From CAXPZW01 sp049594615 (GTDB lineage Bacteria; Bacteroidota; Bacteroidia; Flavobacteriales_D; Sanyastnellaceae): a DNA stretch of 64,000 nt. Under the pieces are notes generated by a model, which saw only the letters and a list, made by a program, of their open reading frames with translations, searched no databases and was not told where the DNA came from. This document shows, piece after piece, positions 9,052 to 17,166 of the stretch. The stretch lies in assembly GCA_049594615.1 (NCBI GenBank), contig JBMYJR010000001.1, positions 88,274-152,273 of the forward strand, in the 5' to 3' direction. Position 1 is the first letter of the stretch. Each line of letters opens with the position of its first letter. The translations under genes and the position numbers were made by a program.

Positions 9052-10029
9052 ATGAATACGACAGCAGTGATAATGGCCTCGGTGTTTGGGATTTTCCTGG
9101 TAAGCGCTTTAAATTCTTGCAAACACGACCCAATTGGCAAATCCGGTTGTACGGACATCAACGCGTGCAATTACGACCTAGATGCTACAGTGGACAATGG
9201 TTCATGCACTTTTGAACAGTTTGGGTATGATTGTGACGGAAACATTATTAGCATGAGGACTGCACTTGACCATGCGTATGAATGTGAATCTGTTTTGGGG
9301 CCACTACCGAGATTTAGTTGCGCTGACGCGATAGAAGTTCCAAGTACTCTAAATGGTATTCCCCAAACTTATCCAGTTACCGAGGAAGGAAATGGTAGCC
9401 CAGACCCGAATGACTGTGACCATCCATGGGCCTTTGGAATGGCTTGTCAAACAGGAAATAAGGTAGGTCGCTATCAAGGATTGAATTCAGATGGTTCTGA
9501 AAACCCCGATGTTGTGTTCATGACATTTTGCCGCGATGGAGGATTGGGTGTTATTGGGCATAAGCTGTCTACTGGTGAAACTTGCTTCTTCTCAATAGTT
9601 GAAGGAGGTGATGCGGATAATACTCCAATACCCGGCGAAGATGGATATAATGAAGCTTGGATGGATCCAAATATTGTGGCTGCAGACAATTGCCAAAATT
9701 GCCATATGGCAAGTCCGTTTTTGCATACACCTGCGGTTGACCAATTAATGAATCCTGACAATCCTACAGAACTACTTGTTCCATTAACAGGAAACAATCC
9801 TTATTCTATAATTGGAGCGGAATTCCATCAACCATATACAACAGCTATTCAAAACACTTGTACGTCTTGTCACCGACCTCAATGCACTCAACACTTTGAG
9901 AATTATCCTTTGGATGAATTAACAATGCCTCCACCGTTCCAAAATGCAACGGAATTTGACCATAGTTCAATTAGTGATGCAGATAGGCAAGCGATAAGGG
10001 ATTGGTGTAATACTTTGGATCTTAATTAA
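9052..10029 (+). CDS. Dihaem c-type cytochrome-like lipoprotein with GCTD cysteine motif
   Basis: 325 aa from ATG 9052. A lipoprotein signal with lipobox (LNSC) is followed by the Flavobacteriales cysteine module GCTDINACNYDLDATVDNGSC-type, then a novel region with two haem c motifs: CQNCH at about residues 214-218 and CTSCH at about 270-274. The C-terminal PPPFQNATEFDHSSISDADRQAIRDW is typical of cytochrome-like lipoproteins where the last helix packs on haem. It should be anchored at the membrane and could pass electrons. No partner oxidoreductase lies next to it. The protein family is not recognised. Confidence 0.75.
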   Translation: MNTTAVIMASVFGIFLVSALNSCKHDPIGKSGCTDINACNYDLDATVDNGSCTFEQFGYDCDGNIISMRTALDHAYECESVLGPLPRFSCADAIEVPSTLNGIPQTYPVTEEGNGSPDPNDCDHPWAFGMACQTGNKVGRYQGLNSDGSENPDVVFMTFCRDGGLGVIGHKLSTGETCFFSIVEGGDADNTPIPGEDGYNEAWMDPNIVAADNCQNCHMASPFLHTPAVDQLMNPDNPTELLVPLTGNNPYSIIGAEFHQPYTTAIQNTCTSCHRPQCTQHFENYPLDELTMPPPFQNATEFDHSSISDADRQAIRDWCNTLDLN

Positions 10030-10036
10030 GAATTCT

Positions 10037-10231
10037 GTGCCCAACAAAAGCTATGAGCAATGCTGGCTCACGAAGTAGATGTAACCTCAGTGCTCGTGAG
10101 CTGCCATAGCTCCGCTTGGAGGTTTTGTTTGTTTAATTTAAAACCCAAATCGCAGCTTAATCTAACGGCACAGTGCAGGCCGCAACGGGGGAAGTTTCAA
10201 AACCGCACAGCGCATAGCTATACCGTTAAAA
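10037..10231. repeat. Structured attC-like element closing the AT-rich island
   Basis: The left end has GCCCAAC (10039-10045) and AGCTATG (10049-10055); the right end has CATAGCT (10213-10219) and GTTAAAA (10225-10231). The 7-bp arms pair perfectly, and AAC/GTT at the outer ends matches the R''/R' logic of integron attC sites, although the last right-end base breaks the consensus. An internal 8-bp inverted repeat GCTCACGA/TCGTGAGC lies at 10066-10073 and 10094-10101, and a CTCC-GCTT-GGAG hairpin follows. This fills most of the 310-nt gene-free gap after the cytochrome gene. It may be an attC, a mobile palindromic repeat or a structured RNA. Confidence 0.5.
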
Positions 10232-10254
10232 GTGTGTTCTAGTGCATGGGTTTG

Positions 10255-10274
10255 GTGCAAGCGGTTAGTGCAAG
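10255..10274. repeat. Dispersed 20-bp intergenic repeat, copy 2
   Basis: GTGCAAGCGGTTAGTGCAAG matches 4780-4799 at 19 of 20 bases. Inverted GTGCAAG-type units (CTTGCAC at about 10311 and 10329) follow, so the 3' end of the menB transcript could fold. CACTTTTCACTCC at 10291-10303 recurs at 11365-11377. Confidence 0.55.
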
Positions 10275-10341
10275 GCCATCACCAACGCCCCACTTTTCAC
10301 TCCCTGTTCGCTTGCACGAAACCCTTCCACTTGCACTTTTT

Positions 10342-11184
10342 TTATGGGAACTTCGGAAACTTGCTGAAGTCCCGCTTTCGCTTCTCCAAGAAGGCATTCC
10401 GGCCTTCGACCGCTTCATCGGTGCCGTAGGCCAGGCGGGTGGCTTCGCCGGCGTAGACCTGTTGTCCCACCAGTCCGTCATCGATGAGGTTGAAGCCGAA
10501 CTTGAGCATCTTGATTGCCGTGGGGCTTTTGGTCATGATTTCTTGGGCCCAGTCGTAGGCGGTTTGCTCCAACTCATCGTGAGGCACCACACGGTTGACC
10601 ATCCCCATGTCGTAGGCTTCTTGCGCCGTGTAGTCCGCACCCAGGAAGAAGATTTCACGGGCACGCTTTTGGCCCACTTGGCGCGCCAGGTAGGCCGACC
10701 CAAAGCCGCCGTCAAAGCTGGCCACGTCGGCATCGGTTTGCTTGAAGATGGCGTGCTCCTTGCTGGCCAAAGTGAGGTCGCACACCACGTGGAGGCTGTG
10801 TCCGCCGCCCACGGCCCATCCGGGCACCACAGCAATCACCACTTTGTTCATGAAGCGGATTTGACGCTGCACGTCTAAGATGTTGAAGCGGTTGATGCCG
10901 TTTTCACCCTTGTAGCCTGTCGTCGAGCGCACGTTTTGATCGCCACCCGAGCAGAATGCCCAACCGCCGTCCTTGGGCGAAGGGCCTTCGCCGGTGATGA
11001 GCACCACGCCTATGTCTTGACTCTCGTGGCAGAGGATGAGGGCTTCCCACAGCTCGTCCACGGTCTTGGGCGTGAACGCGTTGCGCACCTCTGGGCGGTT
11101 GAACGCAATGCGCGCCACGCCGTTGAGGCTTTTGAAGGTGATTTCCTCGTACTCTTTTTCGGTTTTCCAAGCGAGATCGGCCAT
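10342..11184 (-). CDS. menB: 1,4-dihydroxy-2-naphthoyl-CoA synthase
   Basis: 280 aa. This crotonase-fold enzyme closes the ring of o-succinylbenzoyl-CoA in menaquinone synthesis. FCSGGDQNVRS (about residues 77-87) is the MenB-specific oxyanion and active-site segment; VPGWAVGGGHSLH and TDADVASFDGGFGSAYLARQVG complete the fold. The start at 11184 (MADLAWKTEKEYEEI) fits the family, and the further upstream in-frame ATG adds only non-conserved residues. No other men genes are in view. The 3' side faces the GTGCAAG repeat region. Confidence 0.95.
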   Translation of the reverse strand: MADLAWKTEKEYEEITFKSLNGVARIAFNRPEVRNAFTPKTVDELWEALILCHESQDIGVVLITGEGPSPKDGGWAFCSGGDQNVRSTTGYKGENGINRFNILDVQRQIRFMNKVVIAVVPGWAVGGGHSLHVVCDLTLASKEHAIFKQTDADVASFDGGFGSAYLARQVGQKRAREIFFLGADYTAQEAYDMGMVNRVVPHDELEQTAYDWAQEIMTKSPTAIKMLKFGFNLIDDGLVGQQVYAGEATRLAYGTDEAVEGRNAFLEKRKRDFSKFPKFP

Positions 11185-11328
11185 GATGGTGGGTTTGACG
11201 TGTTCAAAGCTAAACACTTTGTGTGGGCTCCGGTTCCCACGGCGCACACCACCGATGAAAAACCCACCGTTCAAAAATCAACACCCGCGCATCCAGCCAC
11301 ACCCCCTTTTTCCAGAAGTTTGACGTCA

Positions 11329-13644
11329 ATGCCCCGCCAACCCCACTTTTCCCTCTTCACGCTTCACTTTTCACTCCAAAGGTGGATGGTTGGAGTGTGC
11401 CTCGTGCTGGCCACCCAACTCGGGTTCGGCCAAAAAGTGGGCGTTGTGCTCAGCGGGGGTGGGGCCACGGCCATGGCCCACATCGGGTTTTTGAAGGCGT
11501 TGGAAGAAGAGGGCATCCCCATCGATTACATCACCGGGTCGTCCATGGGGGCGATTGTGGGGGCGCTTTACAGTGCTGGCTACTCGGTGGCCGAGATGGA
11601 CTCCATGGCGCGCTCACCGGAATTCCAGCAGATGTCTGAGGGGGTGTTGGACGAGAAGCTGCAGTTCTACTTCAAGAAACGGGAATCGGATGCAGGGTTG
11701 ATCACCATCAAGTACGGTCCGGGATCGTACATCTCGCAATCGCTGCCCACCAACCTGCTCAACTCGGTGTTGTTCGATTATAAGCTCATGGAGTTGTTGT
11801 CGCCGGCTTCGGCTGCTGCGGGCTACGAGTTTGATAGTTTGTTTGTGCCCTTCCGCTGTGTGGCGTCGGATGTGGAGCGCAAGGAACTCAAGGTGTTTGA
11901 TCGCGGCAACTTGAATGTGGCGGTGCGTGCATCGGCCACGTTTCCTTTTGTACTTAAGCCCATCAAGGTGGACGGAAGCTTGCTGTTCGACGGGGGGTTG
12001 TACGACAACTTCCCAAGCCAGTTGATGTACGAGGAGTTCTTGCCCGATGTGATTTTGGGCTGCAACGTGTCGGATGCGATCGGATCGCCCACCGAAGACG
12101 ATTTGTTCTCGCAGCTCGAGAGCATGATCCGCTCCAAAAGCAACTACGACCTGCTGTGTGAGACCATGATCGTCGTTGAGCCTGAGACCACAGTGGGCAC
12201 GTTTGATTTTGACAAAACGGGGCAGGCCATTGCCGATGGTTACCTGGCCACCCAACTCCAGCTTGACAGCATCCGTGCAGCGGTCACACGGCGCCAGCGC
12301 CCCGAGGATGTGAGTGCCCTTCGTGCCTTGTTCCGCGGCAAGCAAAAGCCGTTGGTGATCAGCGAAATCCGCATCGACGGACTCGAGCGCGCTCAACGCA
12401 ACTATGTGCGCAAGCTCATGAGTCCCAAGTCCGAACACCTGAGCCTTGAGGAGCTCAAACCGGCATATTTCCGTGCCTTTGCCGATGAGGGCATCGAATC
12501 CATCTTCCCGGTGGCCATGGCTGTTCCGGGGCGCGACGATTACGTACTGGACCTGGATGTGCGCCGCGAGAAGGACCTCTTCCTCACTTTTGGGGGCAAC
12601 TTCTCCTCGCGCCCCATCAACACGGGGTACATCGGGCTGCGCTACAACCTGTTTGGACGTTCCAGCACCAAGCTGATGGCCAACAGTTATTTCGGTAAGT
12701 ATTACGGATCGGTAAGTGGTCGGGTGTTGTTTGACATTTCGGGCCGGGTGCCGGTACAGTTGGAGACCGGTTTCACGTTCAACCGTTGGGACTACTTCAG
12801 CAGCTTTGCGACCTTTTTTGAGGAAGTGCGCCCCTCGTTCATTGTGCTCAACGAGCGCTTTGGTGACCTGCAAGTACGCCTGCCTGTGGGCAACCCGGGC
12901 CGCTTGGTATTTGCCGGCAAAGGCGGGCGCATCTTTGACGACTACTACCAGACCGAAATGTTCTCGGCCTCCGACACCGCCGATCGCACCTCTTTTGACG
13001 TGTGGATTGCCGAGGCGCGGTACGAACGTTCCACCCTCAACCGAAAGCAATGGGCCAGCAAAGGAACCCACCTGGAAGCTTCTTTCAAGTGGACCTCAGG
13101 CGAGGAGCAGTCCATCCCGGGCAGCACCTCGGCGCTGCGCGACACCACCTACCTGCAGCACGATTGGTTCACCGCCCGGTTGACCTACCAGAACTACTTC
13201 ACCCGCATTGGACCGGTGCGCTTGGGCTTTAGAGCCGAGGCGCTGGCCAGCACCCAAGATCTGTTTCAGAACTACGTAGCCACCGTGGTCAACGCGCCGG
13301 TATTCAGGCCCATCCCCGAGGCGCGCACGTTTTACTTGCCGCAGTTCCACGCCCACAACTATGCGGCTGCGGGCTTGCAGGCGGTGTGGCTTATGGGAAA
13401 TGTAGACCTGCGCACCGAAACGTATGTGTTCAACCCCTTCGGTATTCTGCGCAGTGACGCACAAAACCAACCGTTTTATGACTGGGCGGTGGATCCCAAA
13501 TTTATTTCGAGCACCTCGGTCATATTGCACACTCCGATCGGCCCGGCAAGCTTCTCGGCCAACTACTACGATGCCAAGGCCGAGCAGTGGAGCTTCATTT
13601 TCAACTTCGGGTACCTGATCTTCAACGACTCGGTTCGCGATTGA
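11329..13644 (+). CDS. Patatin-like phospholipase fused to an outer-membrane barrel
   Basis: 771 aa from ATG 11329. A signal peptide ends near GFGQ; the patatin domain follows with the oxyanion loop SGGGATAMAHIG, nucleophile elbow GSSMG (Ser about 72) and catalytic DGGLYDNFPSQ. A POTRA-like linker (ISEIRIDGLERAQRNYVRKLM) leads to a C-terminal Omp85/BamA-type barrel ending FIFNFGYLIFNDSVRD. The arrangement resembles type Vd secretion proteins such as PlpD, common in Bacteroidota. The first 19 residues are encoded by a dispersed CACTTTTCACTCC-type repeat, so an alternative start at 11386 (MVGVCLVLATQLG) is possible. It is divergent from menB. Confidence 0.88.
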   Translation: MPRQPHFSLFTLHFSLQRWMVGVCLVLATQLGFGQKVGVVLSGGGATAMAHIGFLKALEEEGIPIDYITGSSMGAIVGALYSAGYSVAEMDSMARSPEFQQMSEGVLDEKLQFYFKKRESDAGLITIKYGPGSYISQSLPTNLLNSVLFDYKLMELLSPASAAAGYEFDSLFVPFRCVASDVERKELKVFDRGNLNVAVRASATFPFVLKPIKVDGSLLFDGGLYDNFPSQLMYEEFLPDVILGCNVSDAIGSPTEDDLFSQLESMIRSKSNYDLLCETMIVVEPETTVGTFDFDKTGQAIADGYLATQLQLDSIRAAVTRRQRPEDVSALRALFRGKQKPLVISEIRIDGLERAQRNYVRKLMSPKSEHLSLEELKPAYFRAFADEGIESIFPVAMAVPGRDDYVLDLDVRREKDLFLTFGGNFSSRPINTGYIGLRYNLFGRSSTKLMANSYFGKYYGSVSGRVLFDISGRVPVQLETGFTFNRWDYFSSFATFFEEVRPSFIVLNERFGDLQVRLPVGNPGRLVFAGKGGRIFDDYYQTEMFSASDTADRTSFDVWIAEARYERSTLNRKQWASKGTHLEASFKWTSGEEQSIPGSTSALRDTTYLQHDWFTARLTYQNYFTRIGPVRLGFRAEALASTQDLFQNYVATVVNAPVFRPIPEARTFYLPQFHAHNYAAAGLQAVWLMGNVDLRTETYVFNPFGILRSDAQNQPFYDWAVDPKFISSTSVILHTPIGPASFSANYYDAKAEQWSFIFNFGYLIFNDSVRD

Positions 13645-13668
13645 TCCCTGCTTAAAGCACTACTTTTG
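13641..13668 (+). promoter_or_regulatory. Promoter for the Gfo/Idh gene
   Basis: TTG at 13641-13643, 17 nt, then TACTTTTG at 13661-13668 matches the Bacteroidota -33/-7 pair. The expected transcription start leaves a leader of roughly 12 nt before ATG 13684, which supports that start over an earlier TTG at 13666. Confidence 0.6.
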
Positions 13669-13683
13669 CCTCAAATTCACCGC

Positions 13684-14736
13684 ATGGAGCCCATCAAATT
13701 TGCAGTTATCGGCGCTGGCCACATTGGCAAACGCCACGCGGAAATGATCTTGCGCAACCCGGACGCCGACCTGGTGGCCATGTGCGACATCCGCAGCAAA
13801 GAGGACTGCGGGGTCACCTTCGATGTGCCCTTCTACCACGAAGGCCAGCAACTGATCGATGCCCACCCTGAGGTGGAAGTGGTGTGCGTGTGTACGCCCA
13901 ACGGCCTGCATGCCCCGCATTCACTTTTGGCACTGAACGCCGGCAAGCACGTGGTGGTGGAAAAGCCCATGGCCCTCACCAAGGTGGAATGCGAGCAAAT
14001 TGTCTTCACCGCGCTCAACAAGAACAAACAAGTGTTTGGCGTAATGCAAAACCGCTACAGCCCACCCAGCGTGTGGATCAAGGACGTGGTGGAGCGCGGA
14101 CTTCTCGGCGAGATTTACATGGTCCAGATCAACTGCTTCTGGAACCGCGACGATCGCTACTACAAGAAAATGCATTGGAAGGGTTCTTTAGGCTTGGACG
14201 GCGGCACGCTCTTTACCCAGTTCTCCCACTTTGTGGACATCATGTACTGGCTGTTTGGCGACATCACCAATATCCAAGCCCGCTTTCGCGACTACAACCA
14301 CGCGCATAGCACCGACTTTGAAGATTCGGGCAATGTGGCGTTTGACTTCCTGAACGGCGGTAGCGGCACCCTCAACTTCTCGACTTCGTTGGCCCATACC
14401 AACTTCGAGAGCAGCATGACCATCATCGCTCAAAACGGCACGGTCAAAATCGGCGGCCAATACATGAACGAGGTGGAGTACTGCAACATCGCTGACTACG
14501 AAATGCCCGAATTGCCTGAGGCCAATCCTGCCAACGACTACGGACACTATAAAGGATCAGCGGCCAATCACGTGTACGTGATCGAAAACGCGGTGCATGC
14601 TTTGCGCGGCAAATCCACCATAACCACCAATGCCATGGAAGGATTGAAGGTGGTGGAGATCATCGAGCGTATGTACCAAGCGGCCGACCGTCCGGTAACC
14701 GTGCGTCCCCTAGAAGCGCAACACAAGATTTCTTAA
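13684..14736 (+). CDS. Gfo/Idh/MocA family NAD(P)-dependent oxidoreductase
   Basis: 350 aa. The Rossmann motif FAVIGAGHIGKRHAEM is at residues 6-21, and the family EKPMALTKVECE loop with catalytic Lys follows near 97-108, before the C-terminal alpha/beta domain (SLGLDGGTLFTQFSHFVDIMYWLFGD). Members oxidise or reduce sugars and nucleotide sugars; with a flippase and glycosyltransferase beside it, a role in making a sugar for surface polysaccharide is likely, as with WlbA-type UDP-GlcNAcA dehydrogenases. The substrate cannot be read from sequence. It ends 4 nt from the convergent glycosyltransferase. Confidence 0.88.
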   Translation: MEPIKFAVIGAGHIGKRHAEMILRNPDADLVAMCDIRSKEDCGVTFDVPFYHEGQQLIDAHPEVEVVCVCTPNGLHAPHSLLALNAGKHVVVEKPMALTKVECEQIVFTALNKNKQVFGVMQNRYSPPSVWIKDVVERGLLGEIYMVQINCFWNRDDRYYKKMHWKGSLGLDGGTLFTQFSHFVDIMYWLFGDITNIQARFRDYNHAHSTDFEDSGNVAFDFLNGGSGTLNFSTSLAHTNFESSMTIIAQNGTVKIGGQYMNEVEYCNIADYEMPELPEANPANDYGHYKGSAANHVYVIENAVHALRGKSTITTNAMEGLKVVEIIERMYQAADRPVTVRPLEAQHKIS

Positions 14737-14740
14737 GGCT

Positions 14741-15830
14741 TTATTCTGAAAGCACGCGCTGGTAGAAGGCCAGGAGGCTGGCTTCTTCACGCTCCCAATG
14801 GAAGTGTTGTTTGGTGGCCTGAAGCGCCTCTGCGTAGCTGTCTTTTCCGGCGGCAGCAAGGGCTTGGATGGCCTTACGCCAGGCCTGGGTAGATTCATTT
14901 TCCACCGCTTTTCCGATGCCGTGTTTTTCTAGGAAATTGCGGCAGTCTACCAAGTCGTTAGCCAAAATGGGAATCTCGGACTGGATGTACTCAAACAGCT
15001 TGTTAGGCATGCAGTGGTAGTGGTTCAGGCAGATGTTCTCCGTGCTGATGAGTCCAAAGTCGGCCGATGAGGTGTAGCGCACCACCTCGTGGTAGGGCAC
15101 CGCAGGTTGGAAGTGGATGTTGGATGCTTTCGCGGCTTCCTCGACCAAGGGCTGAAGGTTACCATACCCCATAAACACCAGGTGTGCTTCAGGCAATCCC
15201 GTAAAAGCCTCGATCAGCATCTCCACGCCACGGCCGGCAATGAATCCCCCTTGGTAAACGAAGATGGACGCGCCCGCAGCAATGCCAAACTGTTTGCGAA
15301 ACAAGTCTTCGCGCTCCACCGGTGGGCTGAGGTGCGGAGCGTTGTAAATGATGGTGCTTTGGTCGCGTTTGAGTTTGGGGTAAGCCTGCTCGTAGTATTC
15401 CTGAATGCCTTCGGCCACGTGGATGACCCAGTGCTTGTGGATGAAGCGTTTTTCCACCCACTTGACAATCTTCTTTTCGATGCCTGTTAGTCCATTGCGC
15501 TCGCTTTGGAGCTCGTGGCAGTCGTACACCAACACCAACTTACGATTGAACACGCGTGCCCACATCCGCCCCGCGGTAACGCCAAGCGACTTTGCGCATG
15601 AAATCGGCCGTGCGAAGCAGGTGGCCAAACACGCCCTTGAGGTTCCGGCCCATCACGCGAATGCGGCGCACGCGTACTTTGCCCTCTTGCTCCTCTAGGG
15701 CCGTGCGCTCGGACTTCATGGCCACGATGGTCACATTCAATCCGGACTCTGCCAGGGAGGTGGCCATCTTGAACACGCGGTTGTCGTTGACATAGTCGCT
15801 GTTAAGTACAGATACAATACGCTTGCTCAT
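14741..15830 (-). pseudogene. Group 1 (GT4-type) glycosyltransferase broken by frameshift and likely short deletion
   Basis: The N-terminal part starts at ATG 15830 (MSKRIVSVLNSDYVNDNRV) and reads to a stop at 15540-15542. From about 15580 the second frame continues as WARVFNRKLVLVYDCHELQ to 14741, with the GT-B donor-site region (YQGGFIAGRGVEMLIEAF, MPNKLFEYIQSEIPILAND). Between GADV and WARVF the usual acceptor-lobe motif HxHDLNxL, about 12 residues, is missing and the frame changes, consistent with a loss of roughly 35 nt. It may be a true pseudogene or a consensus error. ATGA overlap with the flippase stop shows it belonged to the same transcript. Confidence 0.75.
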
Positions 15831-17095
15831 GAACTAGTTTCACGTTTAGAAAGGTGGACAAAATAGACCATAACCAGAATGGACAGGGCAAGGTAGGCCA
15901 CCTTGGCCCAAACAAACAGGATAAGTGCTTCCCATTCGGTCATGCCTACTTGAACGCTGTAGAGTATGCTGCCCACCACCAGCAGCACATGCAAAGCGTT
16001 GAGCAGCAAGATGTACTGTTCCTTGTCCAAGCGGATGTTGATGAAGCTCAGTCCGCTTGTGATGATGTTCAACCCAAACCACGGGAGCACCAAACGCACA
16101 AACCCGCCGAGTTCGGTCCACTCCGCACCCAGCAACCAGGTGTACCAATGATCCGGGATGAGCATGCCTACGACCACCACGGCCGCGCCCAAACCGGCAA
16201 ACATGGCCAGCGAGCGGTAGAACAAGCGTCGAAGTTGTGCGCCCGTAGGCAGTTCACTGATGCGCTGGTAAAACACCTGCGCAAAGGATTGTGAGAGGAT
16301 GGTCAAGGGGGCCAAAATCAGTCGGCGCGAAAGGGCAAACAAGCCAATGCTCCACAGTCCGAAAAAATGCGAAAACAGCAGGATGTGCGCCCATGTGGCC
16401 ACTTGGGCCAGCAAAGCGCTCCAGGAAAGGTATCTCCTGAATCCACGGTGGATTTCGAGCGCTTCTTTTTGATCATTGGGTAGGACGTTAATGGCTTGAC
16501 GCTCTGCTCTTCCCGAGCGCCCCAACACCAACACCGAGCAGGTGCGGGCCAGCACGTTGGCCACCGGAAGACCTCCGGGAGCAAAGCCCAGCCAGCCAAA
16601 GCCGAGCCTGGCGCCTTCATTACTGGCGACAAAGGCCAATTGCGAAACACTGGATATGCGAAACTGCTTGCGGCGGTTGTGCCAATAGGTGTAGGTCTGG
16701 TGCCAACCGATCAGTACCAAATTCAGTGGGATCAACCACAGCCAAGGCGAGAGCTCGGGGTTTTGGAACAAGGCTGTAATGCCGCCGTGGGAGGGGATGA
16801 GCAGTAAGAACACCACCAATGACACCACCACCGAGGTGCGCAAACACCAGCGCAGCAGTGCTTTGGCATGAACTTCGCTTTGGGTTTTGACAATGCCCAT
16901 TTCCATGCGGAACGTGGTAAAAATCCCCAGCACTGCCAACGACATGGCGTAGTGCTCCAGGGTCGAGAAATCTTCGGGGGAGAACAGGCGGGTGACCAGC
17001 GGCGCAGTGAACAAAATCAACACCTGAGCAATGCCGCGCCCGGCCATTAGAGTCATTACATTGCGAGCGAAAACGAAGCGTTTGGGTAGATCCAA
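15827..17095 (-). CDS. Wzx-like polysaccharide flippase (MOP superfamily)
   Basis: 422 aa from TTG 17095 (LDLPKRFVFARN); ATG 17056 is an alternative that would clip the first helix. About twelve to fourteen hydrophobic helices and the N-terminal RNVMTLMAGRGIAQVLILFTAPLVTRLFSPEDF-type start are typical of O-antigen/exopolysaccharide flippases that move lipid-linked repeat units across the inner membrane. A -7 element TATTTTTG (17125 to 17118) lies just upstream. The stop overlaps the start of the broken glycosyltransferase by ATGA. The transported glycan is unknown. Confidence 0.82.
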   Translation of the reverse strand: MDLPKRFVFARNVMTLMAGRGIAQVLILFTAPLVTRLFSPEDFSTLEHYAMSLAVLGIFTTFRMEMGIVKTQSEVHAKALLRWCLRTSVVVSLVVFLLLIPSHGGITALFQNPELSPWLWLIPLNLVLIGWHQTYTYWHNRRKQFRISSVSQLAFVASNEGARLGFGWLGFAPGGLPVANVLARTCSVLVLGRSGRAERQAINVLPNDQKEALEIHRGFRRYLSWSALLAQVATWAHILLFSHFFGLWSIGLFALSRRLILAPLTILSQSFAQVFYQRISELPTGAQLRRLFYRSLAMFAGLGAAVVVVGMLIPDHWYTWLLGAEWTELGGFVRLVLPWFGLNIITSGLSFINIRLDKEQYILLLNALHVLLVVGSILYSVQVGMTEWEALILFVWAKVAYLALSILVMVYFVHLSKRETSS

Positions 17096-17117
17096 GTTGA
17101 CCGTGTTCTGAACACAA

Positions 17118-17125
17118 CAAAAATA
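17118..17125 (-). promoter_or_regulatory. -7 element for the flippase/glycosyltransferase transcript
   Basis: On the minus strand this reads TATTTTTG, an exact TAnnTTTG match. No clear -33 TTG is seen. Its place supports a TTG start near 17095, because the longer in-frame reading would begin upstream of the promoter. Confidence 0.45.
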
Positions 17126-17166
17126 GACAATCCCCAGAGGCTGGCCCTGATTTGTAGCTTTAGTCC

